Shown one piece after another: positions 37,345 through 46,021 of a stretch of 64,000 bases of DNA; the first letter of the stretch is position 1, and every line of letters begins with the position of its first letter. Source of the stretch: Halopiger djelfimassiliensis (GTDB lineage Archaea > Halobacteriota > Halobacteria > Halobacteriales > Natrialbaceae). The DNA lies in NCBI RefSeq assembly GCF_000455365.1, contig NZ_HG315686.1, positions 592,779 through 656,778 on the forward strand. Reading direction: 5' to 3'. The translations under genes were made by a program, and so were the position numbers. The notes under the pieces are model-generated. The model did not search any database. It saw nothing but the letters and a program-made list of their open reading frames with translations, and was not told the DNA's origin.

Positions 37345-39180
37345 ATGTACGAACACGACGTCATCGTGGTCGGCGCTGGCGGCGCCGGCCTCCGTGCCGC
37401 GATCGCAGCGCACGAGGCGGGAGCCGACACGGCTATCGTCTCGAAACTCCACCCGGTCCGCAGTCACACCGGTGCTGCCGAAGGTGGCATCAACGCCGCC
37501 CTTCAGGAGGGCGACGACTGGGAACTCCACGCCTACGACACCATGAAGGGGTCGGACTACCTGGGCGACGCCCCGGCCGTCGAAACCCTCGCACAGGACG
37601 CTCCCGAGGACACGATGCGACTCGAGCACTGGGGGATGCCGTTCTCCCGCGAGGAGGACGGACGGGTCTCCCAGCGGCCGTTCGGCGGCCTCTCCTATCC
37701 GCGAACCACCTACGCCGGGGCTGAGACCGGCCATCACCTGCTGCATACGATGTACGAGCAGGTCGTCAAGCGAGGCATTCAGGTCTACGACGAATGGTAC
37801 GTAATGAACCTCGCGACGACCGACGAGGACGACCCCAACGAACGCGACTGTCACGGCGTCGTCGCCTACGACGTCCAGTCCGGCCAGATTGAAGGGTTCA
37901 AGGCGAACAACGGCGTCGTACTGGCGACCGGCGGTCCCGGACAGGCCTTCGACCACACCACCAACGCCGTCTCCTGTACCGGCGACGGCCACGCGATGGC
38001 CTACCGTGCGGGCGCGCCGCTCGAGGATATGGAGTTCATCCAGTTCCACCCGACCTCGCTGCCGTCGACAGGGGTACTCATCTCCGAGGGCGTCCGCGGC
38101 GAGGGCGGCATCCTCTACAACAGCGAGGGCGAGCGGTTCATGTTCGAGTACGGCTACGCGAACAACTCCGGCGAACTCGCCTCCCGCGACGTCGTCGCCC
38201 GGGCCGAACTCACCGAAGTCGCAGAGGGACGCGGAATCGACGACGAGTACGTCCACCTCGACATGCGCCATCTCGGCGAGGAGCGCATCATGGACCGCCT
38301 CGAGAACATCCTGCACCTCGCGGAGGACTTCGAGGGCGTCGACGGTCTCGTCGAACCGATGCCGGTCAAACCCGGCCAGCACTACGCGATGGGCGGGATC
38401 GAGACCGACGAGAACGGCCAGACCTGTATCAACGGCCTCTACGCGGCCGGCGAGTGTGCTTGCGTCTCCGTCCACGGCGGCAACCGGCTGGGCGGCAACG
38501 CGCTGCCGGAACTGATCGTTTTCGGCAAACGTGCCGGCCGCCACGCCGCCGGCGAAGATCTCGGCGAGGCCGAGATCCGGACCGGCTACGGCGACGATGT
38601 CGAGGACGAAACCGACACCGAGCTTCCGGTCCAACCCGGTAGCGCCGGGCTGGCGGATACCGGCGTCGCCGCGGACGGCGGCGTCACCGCCGATGCGGAG
38701 GGGCTGCTCGAGCGCGCGGTCGAGCGCGAGCGCGAACGCGTCGATCGCCTGATGGACCGCGACAGCGGCGTCCAGCACGCCGAGATCCGCTCGAAGCTCC
38801 AGCAGGCGATGACCGATCACGTCAACGTCTTCCGCACTGCGGAAGGCGTCAAGAAGGCGCTCAGGACCATCCGAGAGTGTCGCGAGGAGTACCAGAACGT
38901 CTACGTCGACGATCCGTCGCGGACGTTCAACACCGACCTCCAGCAGACGATCGAGACGCGGAACCTGATCGACGTCGCCGAGACGATCGCGCTCGGTGCC
39001 CTGGTCCGCAACGAGTTCCGGGGTGCCCACTGGCGACAGGAGAACCAGGTTCGCGACGACGAAAACTGGCTCAAACACACGCTCATCTCCTGGAACGGCG
39101 GCAATCCCGAGATCTTCTACCGTCCGGTGATCCTCGAGGGCGAAGAGAAGACCTACGAGCCCAAAGAGCGCAGCTACTGA
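37345..39180 (+). CDS. sdhA: Succinate dehydrogenase flavoprotein subunit SdhA
   Basis: 611 residues. FAD-binding VVGAGGAGLRAAIAAHEAG at the N-terminus, covalent flavinylation site SHTGAAEGGINAAL (His), substrate-site HPTSLPSTGVL and GEGGILYNSEGERFM, capping-domain RDVVARAE, and CVSVHGGNRLGGNALPELIVFG near residue 380. A Gly/Asp-rich insertion (GYGDDVEDETDTELPVQPG) follows that motif. Last gene of the operon, one base after the sdhB stop. It oxidises succinate to fumarate on the cytoplasmic side, linking the TCA cycle and respiration. Confidence 0.98.
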   Translation: MYEHDVIVVGAGGAGLRAAIAAHEAGADTAIVSKLHPVRSHTGAAEGGINAALQEGDDWELHAYDTMKGSDYLGDAPAVETLAQDAPEDTMRLEHWGMPFSREEDGRVSQRPFGGLSYPRTTYAGAETGHHLLHTMYEQVVKRGIQVYDEWYVMNLATTDEDDPNERDCHGVVAYDVQSGQIEGFKANNGVVLATGGPGQAFDHTTNAVSCTGDGHAMAYRAGAPLEDMEFIQFHPTSLPSTGVLISEGVRGEGGILYNSEGERFMFEYGYANNSGELASRDVVARAELTEVAEGRGIDDEYVHLDMRHLGEERIMDRLENILHLAEDFEGVDGLVEPMPVKPGQHYAMGGIETDENGQTCINGLYAAGECACVSVHGGNRLGGNALPELIVFGKRAGRHAAGEDLGEAEIRTGYGDDVEDETDTELPVQPGSAGLADTGVAADGGVTADAEGLLERAVERERERVDRLMDRDSGVQHAEIRSKLQQAMTDHVNVFRTAEGVKKALRTIRECREEYQNVYVDDPSRTFNTDLQQTIETRNLIDVAETIALGALVRNEFRGAHWRQENQVRDDENWLKHTLISWNGGNPEIFYRPVILEGEEKTYEPKERSY

Positions 39181-39272
39181 CGCGACTATCGATTTTCGGG
39201 TCGCTTCGACAACGGTAGCGACGCCGTCGCATCAGCAAAGCTAAGGGCGACGACGCGCTATCGTGGGTCGGT

Positions 39273-40577
39273 ATGTTATTGTCGGGGACGGTCGTCGCTG
39301 ACGCTGCAACCGTGCTTGACGACGGTGCGGTCGTCGTCGAAGACGATCGGATCGTCGCCGTCGGGGACCGGACGACGTGTCTCGAGCAGTATCCGGACCA
39401 CGAACGCGAATCCTACGACGTGCTCGCGCCGGGAACGGTCGGTGGCCACGTTCACTCCGTCCAGAGCCTGGGTCGGGGCATCGCCGACGACACCGAGTTA
39501 CTCGACTGGCTCTACGAGTACGTGTTGCCGATGGAGGCGTCGCTGTCGCGAGACGGGATGCGTACCGCGGCCGAACTCGGCTATCTCGAGTTGATCGAGA
39601 GCGGAACGACGACCTGCATCGATCATCTCTCGGTCGCCCACGCCGATGCGGCGTTCGAGGCGGCCCGTGATCTCGGCATCCGCGGCCGATTCGGAAAGGT
39701 CCTGATGGACAAGGAGGCACCGCCGGGACTGCTCGAGGATACCGAGGCGGCGCTTGCAGAGAGCGAGCGTCTCATCCGTCGCTATCACGGTCTCGACGAC
39801 GGTCGGATCCGGTATGCCGTGACGCCCCGGTTCGCGGTAAGCTGTACCGAGGCCTGTCTGCGCGGGACGCGGGAACTCGCCGACGACTACGACGGCGTGA
39901 TGATCCACACCCACGCGAGCGAGAATCAGGGCGAAATCGCAACCGTAGAGGACGAAACCGGCCGCCGGAACATCCACTGGCTCGACGAGGTCGGATTGAC
40001 GGGCGAGGACGTCGTGCTTGCCCACTGCGTCTGGACCGACGAGAGCGAGCGGGAGGTACTCGCGGAAACCGGCACCAACGTGACGTATTGTCCGTCTTCG
40101 AACATGAAACTGGCAAGCGGCGTCGCCCCCGTGCTCGACTATCTCGACCGCGGGATCAACGTCGCGCTGGGTAACGACGGGCCGCCGTGTAACAACACGC
40201 TGGACCCGTTCACGGAGATGCGACAGGCTACGCTCCTCCAGAAGGTCGACCACCTCGAGCCACAGGCGCTGCCGGCCCCGACGGTGTTCGAAATGGCGAC
40301 GAGAAACGGGGCGAAGGCCGCCGGGTTCGACCGCGTCGGAAAACTCCGCGAGGGATGGAAAGCCGACATCATCGGCCTCGAGACGGACCTGACACGCGCA
40401 ACGCCGCTGCACGACGTTCTATCACACCTCGTGTTCGCCGCCCACGGCGACGACGTCCGGTTTACGATGGTCGACGGCGAGGTGTTGATGCGCGACGGTG
40501 AGATCCTCGTCGCGGACGCCGAAGCGATCCGGGAACGGGCCCGGGAGTTCGCGGCCGAACTGAACGCGGCCCCCTGA
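39273..40577 (+). CDS. Amidohydrolase, cytosine-deaminase/SAH-MTA deaminase type
   Basis: 434 residues. Metal-dependent TIM barrel: first His pair in GGHVHSVQ, then MIHTHASENQGE, LAHCVW and catalytic Asp in GNDGPPCNN. The stretch ELLDWLYEYVLPMEA is typical of the chlorohydrolase/SAH-MTA/8-oxoguanine deaminase branch. A C-terminal beta-sandwich (KADIIGLETDLTRATP) completes the fold. Likely deaminates a purine-derived substrate; S-adenosylhomocysteine, 5'-deoxyadenosine and 8-oxoguanine cannot be told apart here. Stands alone after sdhA. Confidence 0.92.
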   Translation: MLLSGTVVADAATVLDDGAVVVEDDRIVAVGDRTTCLEQYPDHERESYDVLAPGTVGGHVHSVQSLGRGIADDTELLDWLYEYVLPMEASLSRDGMRTAAELGYLELIESGTTTCIDHLSVAHADAAFEAARDLGIRGRFGKVLMDKEAPPGLLEDTEAALAESERLIRRYHGLDDGRIRYAVTPRFAVSCTEACLRGTRELADDYDGVMIHTHASENQGEIATVEDETGRRNIHWLDEVGLTGEDVVLAHCVWTDESEREVLAETGTNVTYCPSSNMKLASGVAPVLDYLDRGINVALGNDGPPCNNTLDPFTEMRQATLLQKVDHLEPQALPAPTVFEMATRNGAKAAGFDRVGKLREGWKADIIGLETDLTRATPLHDVLSHLVFAAHGDDVRFTMVDGEVLMRDGEILVADAEAIRERAREFAAELNAAP

Positions 40578-40619
40578 CGGGATGGTTCGACGGTTGTCGT
40601 CACGGCAGCCGTCGATCGG

Positions 40620-40814
40620 TCAGAACCCGAGCGCATCGAGAACGTCAACGCTGCGGTCCGCGGCACGAACCAGTTTGTACCCGAGATAGATCCCGACGAT
40701 CCCCATGAGGCCGGGTAACTCCGGCGGGGCCGGAATCGGGACTTCGAACAACGCAAAGAACACACCGGTGAGTGCTCCGGTCAGCAAACCGAGCACGACG
40801 AGTTCGAGATTCAT
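40620..40814 (-). CDS. XapX domain small membrane protein
   Basis: 64 residues, starting MNLELVVLGLLTGALTG. Two hydrophobic segments (VVLGLLTGALTGVFFALF and GLMGIVGIYLGYKLV) joined by PIPAPPELPGL match the XapX family of small membrane proteins, whose function is unknown. The ATG at 40814 is preferred over a much longer basic open frame. Convergent with the amidohydrolase, 42 bases away. Its upstream region points towards the small HTH gene at 40973, so the two are divergent. Confidence 0.85.
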   Translation of the reverse strand: MNLELVVLGLLTGALTGVFFALFEVPIPAPPELPGLMGIVGIYLGYKLVRAADRSVDVLDALGF

Positions 40815-40972
40815 ACCGATGAGCGGAGCGGCGACGGCAAAAGCACACTGGCTCCGAGGTCGCCCGCTCCCGAACGCAACGCGAAACCGACACCGAAACC
40901 CGCTGCCCACGGCTGATTTTCGACATCTGACGACACTCAGTTTTAATATCGTCGAATAACTGATGATCGGGT

Positions 40973-41197
40973 ATGGATACCGACGGGCAGGCACGCACCG
41001 CAGTATCGATCCCGAGCGACATCGAGTCGGCACAGGCGAAACTGGTGTACCTCTATCTCTCCATCCGACAGGGCGCGTCCGCCGACGACATCTGTACGGC
41101 CCTCGAGTTATCGAAGGGAACCGTCCTCTCGATTGCGGGCACGCTTCGGGAGCGTGGGCACCTCGAACGAACGGATACCGGTTTCGCCCTCGCTTGA
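40973..41197 (+). CDS. Small helix-turn-helix protein (winged-helix, TrmB-like)
   Basis: 74 residues. Almost the whole chain is one winged helix: SAQAKLVYLYLSIRQGASADDI, CTALELSKGTVLSIAGTLRERGHL and a short wing ERTDTGFALA. It fits single-domain TrmB/MarR-like regulators common in haloarchaea. TTTTAATA (40941-40948) sits 28 bases before the ATG, an excellent leaderless promoter. Target unknown; the divergent XapX gene is the nearest candidate. Confidence 0.88.
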   Translation: MDTDGQARTAVSIPSDIESAQAKLVYLYLSIRQGASADDICTALELSKGTVLSIAGTLRERGHLERTDTGFALA

Positions 41198-41225
41198 ACC
41201 CTCCGCGCCGCTGAAAAACCGATCT

Positions 41226-42041
41226 TCAGAGTTCGATCCGTTCGACCAACTGCTCGTGGTTCTCGTTCGTGTTGACCGCGACGATTCTGATCTCGTCCTC
41301 GAGTCCCGAGTTTCGGAGTTTCGCCTTGAGCAGATTGTCGACCTGATAGACGCCGGCGGCGTTGGTCATCGCGATTTCGACCATCACGGGGGCCGTCTCG
41401 CCCTCGTGTAAGGAGACGCGACTGATCGCCTGACTCGAGAGGGTGTTGATCCCGCGGCCGCCGTGCTCGTAGGGAATCCGCGAGCGCCCGCTTTCCATAT
41501 CGAGGGCGTCGGCGACGCGGATGATGCCGGCTTCAGTCGTCAGCGGCGTTTCGGCCGTGTGATGACAAAGGATCGCGTGCAGGATCTCGCCTTTCATCCG
41601 GACCGTCTCGGCGAGATCGTAGAACTCGGGGAGAAGTCGGTCGAGAACGTCGGCGGCAAGCGGGATCGAGTAATAAACGTGCTCGTCACGGTGGACGACG
41701 TGTCCGATGTCATGCAGGGTCGCCGCGAGCGCGATGATGACCGACTCGTCCTCCTCGGCGAGTCCCTGTTCGCGCGCGCCGTTGAAATCGACGTTGCTCG
41801 CCTTCAGCAGGTCGTACAGACAGAGCGCCCGGTTGCGAACGATTTCGATGTGTTTGGTGCCGTGATCGTTGTAGCGCATCCGGTCGACCGCGTTGACGTT
41901 CTGGGCCTCGAGATACGTCTGGATCTCCTCGTCGTCCTCGATAAACTCGAGGACGGCGTTCAGTTTCTCATCGGGAAATGCATGGGTCTCGTCGGGGGAG
42001 TAGACGCGATAGCCGCGTTCGTCGCCGGCAGAATCGCTCAT
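41226..42041 (-). CDS. HD-domain phosphohydrolase
   Basis: 271 residues from MSDSAGDERGYRVYS; longer in-frame starts are basic and not credible. Metal-binding residues of the HD fold: HGTKHIEIV, the HD pair in TLHDIGHVVHRDEHVYYS, HAILCHHTAE and the terminal Asp in RVADALDMESGR. Residues 190-270 form a C-terminal beta-rich extension (RVSLHEGETAPVMVEIAMTNA). Could act on nucleotides or cyclic nucleotides; substrate undetermined. Convergent with the small HTH gene, 28 bases apart. The peroxiredoxin gene lies 61 bases upstream on the same strand. Confidence 0.9.
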   Translation of the reverse strand: MSDSAGDERGYRVYSPDETHAFPDEKLNAVLEFIEDDEEIQTYLEAQNVNAVDRMRYNDHGTKHIEIVRNRALCLYDLLKASNVDFNGAREQGLAEEDESVIIALAATLHDIGHVVHRDEHVYYSIPLAADVLDRLLPEFYDLAETVRMKGEILHAILCHHTAETPLTTEAGIIRVADALDMESGRSRIPYEHGGRGINTLSSQAISRVSLHEGETAPVMVEIAMTNAAGVYQVDNLLKAKLRNSGLEDEIRIVAVNTNENHEQLVERIEL

Positions 42042-42102
42042 ACTGGAACGTCGGGGGCGGGCTAAAAAAGGGCTGCGACGGCAGCCGTTCGAACGGCCCG
42101 GT

Positions 42103-42582
42103 TCAGGCGGCTGCGTCGACGGCGTCCTCGACCTCGTCGTAGTCGGGTTCGACGCCGGGATCGTCGCTGACCCATGCGTAGGTGATCTCGCCGTCGCCGT
42201 CGACGACGAATACGGACCGCTTTGCGACGTCGTAGACGCCGAGATCATCGAAATCCATCTCGAGGCCGTACTCGGCGACGATCTCACGGTTGAGGTCGCT
42301 GATGAGTCCGAACTCGAGGTCGTTCTGGGCGCGGAATTCGTTGAGCGTAAACGGGGAGTCCCGGCTGATGCCGTAGACGGTCGCATCGAGGTCCTCGAAC
42401 GCCGCGAGTCGGTCCTGGAACGTACACATCTCGCTCGTACAGACCGACGTGAACGCGCCCGGGAAGAACGCGAGAACGATCGGTGCCTCGTCCTCGAGGC
42501 GCTCGGAGAGCGTGAACGATTCGATATCGCCGTTTGCAAGCGGTGCGGTGAAGTCTGGTGCGGAATCGCCAGTCGTTGCCAT
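42103..42582 (-). CDS. Peroxiredoxin (AhpE/BCP-like)
   Basis: 159 residues. Peroxidatic Cys in FFPGAFTSVCTSEMC with the P-x3-T-x2-C pattern; a second Cys five residues later could be resolving, as in BCP-type enzymes. DSPFTLNEFRAQNDL and LISDLNREIVAEYGL are conserved family helices. It reduces H2O2 and organic peroxides using a thiol donor and complements KatG. The short spacing to the downstream HD phosphohydrolase suggests possible cotranscription. Confidence 0.94.
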   Translation of the reverse strand: MATTGDSAPDFTAPLANGDIESFTLSERLEDEAPIVLAFFPGAFTSVCTSEMCTFQDRLAAFEDLDATVYGISRDSPFTLNEFRAQNDLEFGLISDLNREIVAEYGLEMDFDDLGVYDVAKRSVFVVDGDGEITYAWVSDDPGVEPDYDEVEDAVDAAA

Positions 42583-42748
42583 CGTCGCCACCTTACGTGC
42601 AAGCGGGAAAGACAGTTTCGTTCGCGGACGGGTCGGTCGAGAACCGGTGGCGACTCGAGCAGTCGCGGCTCCGTCGGTCGAGTCGCCGCTATCCAGTGGA
42701 ACCGGGTCATCGGCAAATCCGGAAGTCGACGGTGCGTTTCGCTCGCCG

Positions 42749-43465
42749 TTAGAGTCGCACCGCCGGATCGTCCTGAATGATGTCCGGTGCGTTGAGCACC
42801 GTAACGAGCTGTCCACCCGAAGCCAACGAGAGCGTGAGTTCGACCGAGTCACCCTGCCCGAGGAGATCCGGCTGCTGGAGATCACCGCTTCCGTCGACGA
42901 TGAAATCGTTATCGGCTGCGGGATACTCCCCGAGGAGAATGACGATCTCGATCCGATCACTCTTTTGAGTGAGTATCTCGCTGTCGCCGATCTCACTTTT
43001 GATTTCCCTAGTGAAGAAGACGTTGTCCTGTTCGTTTTCCGCCGGTTCGAGTTCGTCCGTCGCAGGGAGGCCGTCGACGGTAAACGAATCGACTTCCGAG
43101 TGGAGGAGCGTGACTTCTTCGTCCGAAAGATACTGGATCGATGTCCGATTGAGGTCGATATCGTCGGCACCGGGACTCTTCTGGACGGTCATTCCGATCC
43201 GATAGATTTCGTCGTCGTCGGCACCGGTGGCGTTGACGTTGTCGTTGCCGCCGATCGTCTCGCCGATAGCGGACACCACCTGAATTTGATCGGCGACCTG
43301 TGCCGTGCTCTCTTCGCCGGTTGCCTCTGCCTGTGTCTGGAGGAAGCCAGCCGTATTGATCAGTACGCCTGCCGCAATAGCGGCGACCAGCACCATCGCG
43401 ATGAACACGATGAGCGTGCCGATCCCCACTTGACCGCGATCGTCGTCGGTATCTCGTGCAAACAT
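42749..43465 (-). CDS. Archaellin (flagellin) major filament protein
   Basis: 238 residues from MFARDTDDDRGQVGIG; six more upstream residues are possible. The class III signal DDDRGQVGIGTLIVFIAMVL ends with PibD cleavage after Gly, before QVGIG. The hydrophobic helix AAGVLINTAGFLQTQAEATG is the conserved archaellin N-terminus. The C-terminal part is acidic, with ELTLSLASGGQLVTVLNAPDII typical of the last strand region. Structural subunit of the archaellum. No other arl genes are in the window, so it is separated from its assembly cluster. The TATA candidate CTTTAAA (minus strand, about 43561-43567) gives a leader of about 70 bases. Confidence 0.95.
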   Translation of the reverse strand: MFARDTDDDRGQVGIGTLIVFIAMVLVAAIAAGVLINTAGFLQTQAEATGEESTAQVADQIQVVSAIGETIGGNDNVNATGADDDEIYRIGMTVQKSPGADDIDLNRTSIQYLSDEEVTLLHSEVDSFTVDGLPATDELEPAENEQDNVFFTREIKSEIGDSEILTQKSDRIEIVILLGEYPAADNDFIVDGSGDLQQPDLLGQGDSVELTLSLASGGQLVTVLNAPDIIQDDPAVRL

Positions 43466-43966
43466 ATTAGTTTCGCAGAACATCCACCATACCGGACGTT
43501 CCTGTGCAGATTGCGGTAGCGCTTCTAATACTCTTATGGCAGATTTTCCGATCGTATCATTTTAAAGACCATATGAGCGGCCCGATCATGACGCTCTCTC
43601 TGCACTCTTCCCTGATAGAAGGGTTCGAGCACTCGCGTACATTTCAGACACTTCATACAAGAACGCAAACCGGTGTTCGAACTCACCCGACCCTTTCCCA
43701 TAACAATAGTATCATATTACCAATCCGGGGTAATCGAGTACGGCAAGGAGGCACCGTCGTTCGGCCGAACGTCCGACGAGAGAGCAAGCGTTCGTTCGTG
43801 GTCGTGGCTTCGAAGGCGCGACAGCTCCAGCCCTGTGTCGACAGCACAGCCGGTCTTGCAAGCCGTTTCGAGACAGGTGTCGTTCTCGAGCGGACTTTCA
43901 CCGCCTCTTGCGTAACTAAGTGGTCCAAAAAGGTTATAATTGCCAGCGGGTAAGCCACGCATAGAG
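43466..43966. other. Divergent intergenic region between archaellin and tatA
   Basis: About 500 bases holding two divergent promoters. For the archaellin the best TATA is CTTTAAAATG on the minus strand near 43562. For tatA it is GGTTATAATT at 43932-43941, about 30 bases before its ATG. The middle (43600-43900) is less GC-rich than the window average and shows no credible gene; frames crossing it are basic. A regulatory or decayed segment is likely. Confidence 0.5.
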
Positions 43967-44272
43967 ATGGTAGCCGAAATCGCACCGCTGTTCGCCCCGA
44001 TTCCAGGGGGTCCGGAACTTCTGATCATCCTGTTCATCGCCATCTTGCTGTTCGGGGCAAACAAGATCCCGAAACTGGCACGGTCGACCGGCGAGGCCAT
44101 GGGTGAATTCCAGAAGGGACGCGAAAAGGTCGAAACGGAACTCGAAGAAATGCGCGAATCGGGCGACTACGACGACCTCGACGAGAACGAGGACGACGAC
44201 TTCGTCGACACGGAGCCGGTCACCTCCGAGGGGAGCGAAACCGAAACCGAGACGGAAACGGAAACCAACTAA
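43967..44272 (+). CDS. tatA: Twin-arginine translocase subunit TatA
   Basis: 101 residues. One N-terminal transmembrane helix (GPELLIILFIAILLFGANKIPKL), the hinge FGANKIPKL and an amphipathic helix ARSTGEAMGEFQKGREK, all typical of TatA/E. The rest is a very acidic tail (DLDENEDDDFVDTE, then a Glu/Thr repeat ETETETET). It forms the transport channel of the Tat system, the main export route in haloarchaea, which the lipoprotein at 299-1504 would use. TATA box at 43932-43941. A T-rich stretch after the stop (44276-44282) may terminate it before the tRNA gene. Confidence 0.95.
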   Translation: MVAEIAPLFAPIPGGPELLIILFIAILLFGANKIPKLARSTGEAMGEFQKGREKVETELEEMRESGDYDDLDENEDDDFVDTEPVTSEGSETETETETETN

Positions 44273-44285
44273 GACGGTTTTTCCG

Positions 44286-44358
44286 GGGCGTGTGGCCTAG
44301 CGGACAGGGCAGGAGGTTCCTAACCTTCTGATCGTGGGTTCGAATCCCGCCACGCCCG
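44286..44358 (+). tRNA. tRNA-Arg (anticodon CCT)
   Basis: 73 bases fold as a cloverleaf: acceptor GGGCGTG pairs with CACGCCC, the T-arm is GTGGG-TTCGAAT-CCCGC, and the anticodon stem GGAGG pairs with CCTTC around the loop TTCCTAA, giving anticodon CCT (reads AGG, Arg). CCA is not encoded. No intron is visible. It lies 14 bases after the tatA stop and is followed by repeats of its own 3' end. Confidence 0.95.
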
Positions 44359-44379
44359 TGCAGCGAACGGAGTGAGCGA

Positions 44380-44393
44380 CCGCCACGCCCGTT
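44380..44393 (+). repeat. Partial copy of the tRNA-Arg 3' end
   Basis: CCGCCACGCCCGTT repeats the last 12 bases of the tRNA (44347-44358) plus two. Only 22 bases separate it from the tRNA end. It reads as a short att-like or duplication remnant. Confidence 0.6.
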
Positions 44394-44474
44394 ATTGTGC
44401 CGAGCGACGACGAGGCCGATAACGGATCGTACGGGATTCGAATAAGAGACCGGCGAGCGAAGCGAGCCGTTCGC

Positions 44475-44498
44475 GTGGTTCGAGTCCCGCCACGCCCG
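44475..44498 (+). repeat. Second copy of the tRNA-Arg T-arm and acceptor end
   Basis: The T-arm plus 3' acceptor half of the tRNA (44334-44358) recurs at 44475-44498 with one deleted base and one A-to-G change. It is followed by GTTTTTC, a T-tract. Between the copies, GGGATTCGAA (44433-44442) is an inverted T-loop fragment. The pattern fits an att site or repeated integration scars at a tRNA gene; no integrase is left. Confidence 0.65.
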
Positions 44499-44597
44499 TT
44501 TTTCTGGAGCCGCGACGAGTACTGTCACCGGAGCCATCGGCCTCGGGAGACAATCGCACAACGGAAGGAGACTGCCGAGACTCGAGTCCCGGGCGTC

Positions 44598-45842
44598 TCA
44601 GCGTCCACCAGCGCCGCGGTCCCGCGTCGGCTCGCCGAATCGAGTCACGGGCTCGAGTTCGTCGCGGTCGACGTCCTCGAAGGCGGCGCGCGCGATGACC
44701 CGACGGTGGACCTCGTCGGCCCCGTCGACGATCCGGAACTGTCGCACCGATTCGTAGAAGTCGGACAGCGGGAGGTCCTTGCCGATCCCGTTCGCACCGC
44801 AACACTGGACCGCGAGGTCGATCGCGTTCTGGGCGACCGACGCCGTGAACACTTTGCACATCGAGACCGGAACGCGGGCGTCATCGCCGGCGGTGATCCG
44901 ATCGGCCGCGTCGCGGATCGCCGTCCGGGCGACGTGCAGTCGCGTCTCGGCGTCGGCGATCCGATGGCGGAGCGATCCCTGCTCCGAGAGCGTCGAGTCG
45001 AACCCGCGGCGTTCGCTGAGGTAGGCCTTTGCGATCTCGAGTGCCCGTTCGGCCATCCCGGCGTAGCGCATGCAGTGCGTGAGCCTGGCGGGACCGAGTC
45101 GCTCCTGGGCGTGGTGAAAGCCCCTGTTGCGCTCGCCCAGGAGATGTTCGTCGGGAACGCGGACGCCGTCGTACCGGATCTCGGCGTGGGAAACCCCGCG
45201 GTTACCGCCGCCCATGTGCGGAATGTCGCGGACGACCTCGACGCCGTCGGCGTCGGCCGGGACGAGAAAGAGCGAACACCCGTCGTAGGGATGTGCCTCC
45301 GGGTCGGTCCGGGCGAGGACGATCAGAACGTCGGCCTCGATACCCTGTGTCGTCCACCACTTGTGGCCGTCGATGAGCCACTCGTCGCCGTCCTTTTCGG
45401 CAGTGGTGCGGATCATCGTCGGGTCCGATCCGGCCCCCTGCATCGGCTCGGTCATCGAAAACCCGGACGCGAGTTCGCCGGCGACCAGCGGCTCGAGATA
45501 GGTTTCTTTCTGGAGGTCGGTCCCGACGAGTTCGAGGAGGTGCATGTTGCCTTCGTCGGGGGCGTCGACGCGCATCGCCACCGGACCGAGCAGACTGCGT
45601 CCGGCTTGCTCGAACGCCGGCAACGCGTCACGAAAGTCAAGCCCCATGCCGCCGTATTCCGCGGCGATCTGTGGCGCGTAGACGCCGTATTCGCGGGCCG
45701 CATCGCGTAGCGTCGCGACCGTCCCGCTCGAGACGGCCATGCCGCCGGGACGCTCCCGCTCGAGCGGGAGGATGACTTCTTCTAGCAGCGCACGAGCGCG
45801 GTCGGCGACGTCCTGTGCGCGATCGGAGTCAGGGTATCGCAT
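44598..45842 (-). CDS. Acyl-CoA dehydrogenase (divergent, ACAD11-like)
   Basis: 414 residues starting MRYPDSDRAQDVADRARALL. The N-terminal helical domain, SGFSMTEPMQGAGSDPTM (substrate/FAD motif), the beta domain DGHKWWTTQGIEADVLIVL and the C-terminal helices LHVARTAIRDAADR and AVQCCGANGIGKDLPLSDFYESVRQFRI are clear. The end reads RIVDGADEVHRRVIAR, so the usual YEGTxE loop is replaced by DGADEVH, which is normal for the ACAD10/11 subgroup. The motif EPMQGAGSDPT also deviates from EPxxGSD. Substrate probably a long or branched acyl-CoA. Confidence 0.93.
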   Translation of the reverse strand: MRYPDSDRAQDVADRARALLEEVILPLERERPGGMAVSSGTVATLRDAAREYGVYAPQIAAEYGGMGLDFRDALPAFEQAGRSLLGPVAMRVDAPDEGNMHLLELVGTDLQKETYLEPLVAGELASGFSMTEPMQGAGSDPTMIRTTAEKDGDEWLIDGHKWWTTQGIEADVLIVLARTDPEAHPYDGCSLFLVPADADGVEVVRDIPHMGGGNRGVSHAEIRYDGVRVPDEHLLGERNRGFHHAQERLGPARLTHCMRYAGMAERALEIAKAYLSERRGFDSTLSEQGSLRHRIADAETRLHVARTAIRDAADRITAGDDARVPVSMCKVFTASVAQNAIDLAVQCCGANGIGKDLPLSDFYESVRQFRIVDGADEVHRRVIARAAFEDVDRDELEPVTRFGEPTRDRGAGGR

Positions 45843-46021
45843 ACGAACACTCGCCGCTGGGACACGGTAGGTGGCGTGTCCCGATCCCATCTGAAGGGAT
45901 ATCGGGGAAGATACTTGCCACTGTATGTAGAATATCTTTGTTTGGCTTACAGTGTTTCAGACAACGGGTGCTGAGCAGTGAAACGGAAACCGGGGACACC
46001 GTTTTCCGGCCGTCGGAACGA

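Noticed and set aside
44286-44358. tRNA-Leu or tRNA-Ser reading
   Set aside because: There is no long variable arm and the anticodon loop TTCCTAA places CCT at the anticodon.
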